The notes under the pieces are model-generated. The model was not told the DNA's origin. It made no database searches and worked only from the letters and a program-made list of their open reading frames with translations. Position numbers and translations under genes: made by a program. A stretch of DNA of 64,000 nucleotides, taken from positions 34,720 through 98,719 of the forward strand of contig NZ_BMVL01000013.1 in NCBI RefSeq assembly GCF_014650695.1, in the 5' to 3' direction. Numbering within the stretch: the first letter of the stretch is position 1; each line of letters begins with the position of its first letter. This DNA is from Streptomyces avidinii (lineage in GTDB: Bacteria > Actinomycetota > Actinomycetes > Streptomycetales > Streptomycetaceae). Below are positions 60,938-64,000 of this stretch, piece by piece.

Positions 60938-61767
60938 CGACCCGGACCACCACCGCGCCCGCACCGACCGTCGACGCCCTCATCACGTCCGTACTGGCCG
61001 GTGAACACGGGCCGTTGCCCTCCGCACTCGTGGCGACCAGCGTGTTCTGGATCCACCACGGCACCCGCCTGGCGGGCGGCGACACCACCTATCTCAACCA
61101 GTACGTCCTGGTGCGCCTCGGCGGCTCCTTCGGCGGCTGCGCCTTCGAGCCCGGCGAGATCGACCCGGCGGTCTGCCGCGACGCCTCGGGCGCCCCGCTC
61201 GACGTCCTGCTGCGCGAGGCACCGCGCCCGCTGCGGATCGCCGCCCTCGACGCGTACCTGGCCGAGCAACACCCGCACCGCGACGCCGCGGCCGAACCGA
61301 TCGCCCTCCCGGTCGGCACCCCCGAAGTGCGCGCCCGGGCCCGCGACGCGGCCATCACCGGGCTGCTGGACATCGGCGCGGGCGCCCGGGTCGGCCTCAT
61401 CGGCGTGGTCGACCCGCTCGTAGCGGCCATCCGCGAGCGGGGCGGCGTACCGCTGCCGTGCGACTTCAACCTCAGGGCCACCCGGTGGGGCGATCCTGTG
61501 ACCACCGACATGCACGAGGTGCTGGAGCGCGCCGACGCCGTCGTCGCCACCGGCATGACCCTCGGCAACGGCTCCTTCGACACCGTCCTCGACCGCTGCC
61601 GCACCCGGGGTATCCCGCTGGTCGTCTACGCACAGAGCGGCAGCGCGGTGGCCCGCGCCTTCCTCGGCTCCGGGGTGACCGCCCTGTCGGCGGAGCCCTT
61701 CCCCTTCTCCCAGTTCAGCGCCGACCCGACGACCCTCTACCGCTACCGGGCGGTGGCGCAGCCGTGA
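60934..61767 (+). CDS. DUF364 (putative heavy-metal chelation) Rossmann-like protein (277 aa)
   Basis: ATG at 60934 overlaps the ATPase stop (ATGA). After an N-terminal DUF4213-like part (VFWIHHGTRLAGGDTTYLNQ) comes the Rossmann-like DUF364 domain: GARVGLIGVVDPLVAAIRER, ATGMTLGNGSFDTVLDRC and SGVTALSAEPFPFSQFSADP. DUF364 proteins are linked to heavy-metal binding in other bacteria but have no proven reaction. Its place between an importer and two biosynthetic enzymes suggests it makes, loads or unloads the metal complex. Confidence 0.82.
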
Positions 61768-62792
61768 TCGCACCCACCGCCCGCCGCGGGGTCGGGCAGG
61801 CCCCCTGCCACCACGGCGAGATCCTCCAGGGCGTCTTCCTCGACGCCGCCGGGCGCCGGTGCGCCGGTCTGGTCACCCTGCCGATGACCGGGATGGGCAG
61901 CCGGGCCGAGTTCACCCGGCGTCCCGGCACCGCGCCGGAGAGGATCGGTGTGCTGCCGGGCGACCGTACGAAGGCGGCGAGGGCCGCCGCCCTCGCCGTG
62001 GCGGAGTGCGCGCCGCGATGTCAGGAGGCTCCCTGCGGAGGCGAGTTGCGGATCGCCTCCGACATCCCGGTGGGCCTCGGCATGGGCAGCTCCACCAGCG
62101 ATGTCATCGCCGTCGTACGCGCCGTCGCGGACTCCTACGGGGTGCGGCTGGCGCCCGGCACCGTCGCCCGGCTCGCGGTGAGCGCCGAACTGGCCTGCGA
62201 CCCGCTGATGCTCGACGCCCGCCCGGTGCTCTTCGCCCAGCGCGAGGGGCGAGTGCTGGAGGTGCTCGGCCCCTGCCTGCCGCCCCTCGTCGTCGTGGGC
62301 TGCGCCCTGGGCGGGGGTGCGCCCGTGGACACCCTCTCGCTGCCGGTCCCGGCGCACGGCGCGAGCGACGTACGCGCCTTCGAGCGGCTGCGCACCCTGC
62401 TGCGGCGGGCCGTCGCCACGGGGGACGCGGCCCTGCTGGGCCGGGTCGCGAGCGCCAGCGCACGACGGGGCCAGCAGCTGTTGCGCCACCGGGAGTTCGA
62501 CACGCTCACCGACATCGGCCGGCGGCTCGGGGCGGTGGGGGTCCAGATCGCACACAGCGGCGCGGTGGCCGGTCTGCTCCTCGACCCGGCGGCCAGGGGC
62601 CTGCGCCACCGGGTCCGCAGCTGCGTACGCGCCCTGGAGAGCAACGGCATCCACGCGACCCGCACCTTCACGACCTTTCCGACGCCCCTTCAGACGACCA
62701 GGGAGTTCCCGAGTGGACCAGCACATCGCGGAGGCCATCGGCCGACCGGACCTCATACGCCTCGACGACCGGCTCCTCTGCCTGCGCTTTGA
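61764..62792 (+). CDS. GHMP kinase, PduX-like L-threonine kinase family (342 aa)
   Basis: GTG at 61764 overlaps the DUF364 gene stop (GTGA). N-terminal ACHHGE-type motif PCHHGEILQG matches PduX; the GHMP phosphate loop is DIPVGLGMGSSTSDV. PduX phosphorylates L-threonine to O-phospho-L-threonine in cobamide synthesis. No other cobalamin genes are here, so the phospho-amino acid may feed the PLP enzyme downstream. The last ~25 residues overlap that gene by 80 nt and may be a read-through tail. Confidence 0.82.
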   Translation: MIAPTARRGVGQAPCHHGEILQGVFLDAAGRRCAGLVTLPMTGMGSRAEFTRRPGTAPERIGVLPGDRTKAARAAALAVAECAPRCQEAPCGGELRIASDIPVGLGMGSSTSDVIAVVRAVADSYGVRLAPGTVARLAVSAELACDPLMLDARPVLFAQREGRVLEVLGPCLPPLVVVGCALGGGAPVDTLSLPVPAHGASDVRAFERLRTLLRRAVATGDAALLGRVASASARRGQQLLRHREFDTLTDIGRRLGAVGVQIAHSGAVAGLLLDPAARGLRHRVRSCVRALESNGIHATRTFTTFPTPLQTTREFPSGPAHRGGHRPTGPHTPRRPAPLPAL

Positions 62793-63720
62793 GACCATGA
62801 AGGTCGTCTCCGCCCTGGCCGCGGTCCGCCACCTGCTCGACACCGGGGCGGTGCGGCGCGGCGACACCCTGCTGGACAGCTCCAGCGGGATCTACGCGTA
62901 CGCCCTCGCGCTGGCCTGCCACCGCCACGGCATGCGCTGTCACATCGTGGGCTCGACGACCGTCGACCACACGCTGTGCACCCAACTCGCCGTGCTCGGG
63001 GCGACCCTGGAGCGGATGGAACCCTCCACCGACCTGAAGCTGGACCAGAAGCGGCGGGTCGAGCGCATCCACGAGATCCTCGCCGAGCATCCCGAGTACC
63101 ACTGGATGCGGCAGTACCACGACGACATCCACTACCTGGGCTACCGCGCCGTGTCCGACCTGGTCCGGAAGTCGACGGGCGGGGACGGCCTCACCGTCGT
63201 CGGCGGGGTCGGGTCGGGCGCCTCCACCGGCGCCCTCGCCCGCTACCTGCGGGAGGACTCCCCCGACGTCGAACTGGTCGGTGTGCAGCCCTTCGGCAGC
63301 GTCACCTTCGGCGCCGAGCACGTCGCCGACCCCGAGATCATCATCGCCGGGATCGGCAGCTCCATCCCCTTCGGGAACGTCAGCCACGCGTCGTACGACA
63401 CGCTCCACTGGATCTCCTTCGACGCCGCCCTGGCCGGCAGCGTCGACCTGCTCCGACGGCACGCGGTGTTCGCCGGCCTGTCCACCGGGGCCGGCTACCT
63501 CGCGGCCCGCTGGGAACGGTCCCGGGCGCGGGAACGCACGGTCCTCTTCATCGCCGCCGACACCGGCCACCGCTACGTGGACACCGTGTACGCCCGCCAC
63601 CGCGAGGCGGTCGCCGTCGACTCCCTGTCCCCGCGCCCGGTCGCCGACCGTGCCGAACTCGCGCTCCCCTGGTCCCGGATGCGCTGGAACAGGGCCTCGG
63701 GCATCGAGCCTCGGGGGTGA
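62713..63720 (+). CDS. cysteine-synthase-like PLP enzyme, fold type II (335 aa)
   Basis: GTG at 62713 follows GGGAG. The PLP Lys is probably Lys30 in CLRFETMKVVSALAA; the Asn/Ser loop is LLDSSSGIYAYALALA and the phosphate-binding loop GVGSGASTGAL. This resembles SbnA/CysK-like beta-replacement enzymes, which use O-phosphoserine or O-acetylserine. With a threonine-type kinase just upstream, an O-phospho-threonine (or serine) beta-replacement to a diamino or conjugated amino acid is plausible, i.e. a small chelator building block. Reaction inferred. Confidence 0.83.
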   Translation: MDQHIAEAIGRPDLIRLDDRLLCLRFETMKVVSALAAVRHLLDTGAVRRGDTLLDSSSGIYAYALALACHRHGMRCHIVGSTTVDHTLCTQLAVLGATLERMEPSTDLKLDQKRRVERIHEILAEHPEYHWMRQYHDDIHYLGYRAVSDLVRKSTGGDGLTVVGGVGSGASTGALARYLREDSPDVELVGVQPFGSVTFGAEHVADPEIIIAGIGSSIPFGNVSHASYDTLHWISFDAALAGSVDLLRRHAVFAGLSTGAGYLAARWERSRARERTVLFIAADTGHRYVDTVYARHREAVAVDSLSPRPVADRAELALPWSRMRWNRASGIEPRG

Positions 63721-63876
63721 CCTTGGCTGATATACGGGTTCGGTCGCGGCCGGGACACGATCCCCCGTAGGCATGAACACCTGGGGAGTCACGTACGCCC
63801 GTAGTACGAGCCCGGCATTCTGCAGCTTGTCGACCGCCGAGCCGGGGATCGCGATGTGACAACGAGAGGGATGGCC

Positions 63877-64000
63877 GTGAAGGTTGAGCAGGCGCACGGC
63901 GGTTCGTCCTCGTCACCGGTCCCGTTCGGCCCCCGCCGCCCGGCGGGCGAGGGCCGCGACGGACGCGTGCCGCGGCATGTCGCCTGCGTGATGGACGGCA
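63877..64000 (+). CDS. uppS: isoprenyl (undecaprenyl) diphosphate synthase, N-terminal fragment
   Basis: GTG at 63877 follows GAGAGGG; ATG at 63871 is possible but too close to the site. After a ~30-residue variable start comes RVPRHVACVMDG, the beginning of the cis-prenyltransferase domain (HVAxVMDGNGRWA). The gene is cut by the right edge. The product makes the lipid carrier for cell-wall synthesis, or a short-chain cis-prenyl diphosphate. The 150 nt between the PLP gene and this start hold no gene. Confidence 0.75.
   Translation, partial: MKVEQAHGGSSSSPVPFGPRRPAGEGRDGRVPRHVACVMDG

Overview
The window is high-GC actinobacterial DNA, almost certainly Streptomyces. Third codon positions are G/C-rich, GTG starts and 1-4 nt start/stop overlaps are common, and the right half carries Streptomyces core genes: sepH, cutRS, a [2Fe-2S]-type hemH, dut, kdpDE, and DUF3093, DUF3159, DUF3710 and DUF4193 proteins. 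From memory, much of 36-54 kb is collinear with the S. coelicolor SCO5855-SCO5871 neighbourhood. This was not checked by alignment.

Layout. (1) 0-1 kb: the N-terminus of an XRE regulator facing three tiny genes across a 14-bp palindrome. (2) 1-15.3 kb: a probable phage-defence island. A minus-strand operon encodes a DUF4365 protein, an unknown 383-aa protein, an SNF2-type helicase and a large adenine methyltransferase. The last two resemble DrmD and DrmMI of class 1 DISARM, but drmABC is absent. Next to it are a GmrSD-like DUF262/HNH protein with an embedded MGMT/ATL-like domain and a RelE-like/UvrD helicase gene broken by a one-base frameshift. (3) 15.3-27.8 kb: a class II lanthipeptide cluster with two precursor/LanM pairs, a C39 LanT exporter, an ABC transporter, a small membrane protein, a secreted peptidase and a LuxR-type regulator. 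The precursors look like the alpha (lacticin 3147 A1 / plantaricin W alpha) and beta (plantaricin W beta / lichenicidin beta) halves of a two-component lantibiotic. (4) 27.8-30.3 kb: gene-poor, decayed DNA with a CoiA-like pseudogene. (5) 30.4-57.7 kb: housekeeping genes. These are a TrmA-type RNA methyltransferase, a potassium group (KimA-like permease, two TrkA subunits, kdpDE without kdpFABC), dut, a thioesterase, cutRS, a monophosphatase, ferrochelatase, an MFS transporter, a sugar-lactone oxidase and sepH. (6) 56.4-63.7 kb: an MFS exporter facing a six-gene operon of FecBCD-type ABC importer, DUF364 protein, PduX-like kinase and cysteine-synthase-like PLP enzyme, with a Zur/Fur-like site between them. 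(7) The right edge cuts an isoprenyl diphosphate synthase (uppS).

Three systems deserve follow-up: the two-component lantibiotic cluster, which has one LanM per peptide and a possible trimming peptidase; the DISARM-like operon without drmABC, whose methyltransferase has a low-GC specificity region; and the metal-uptake operon that may make its own small chelator from an O-phospho-amino acid.
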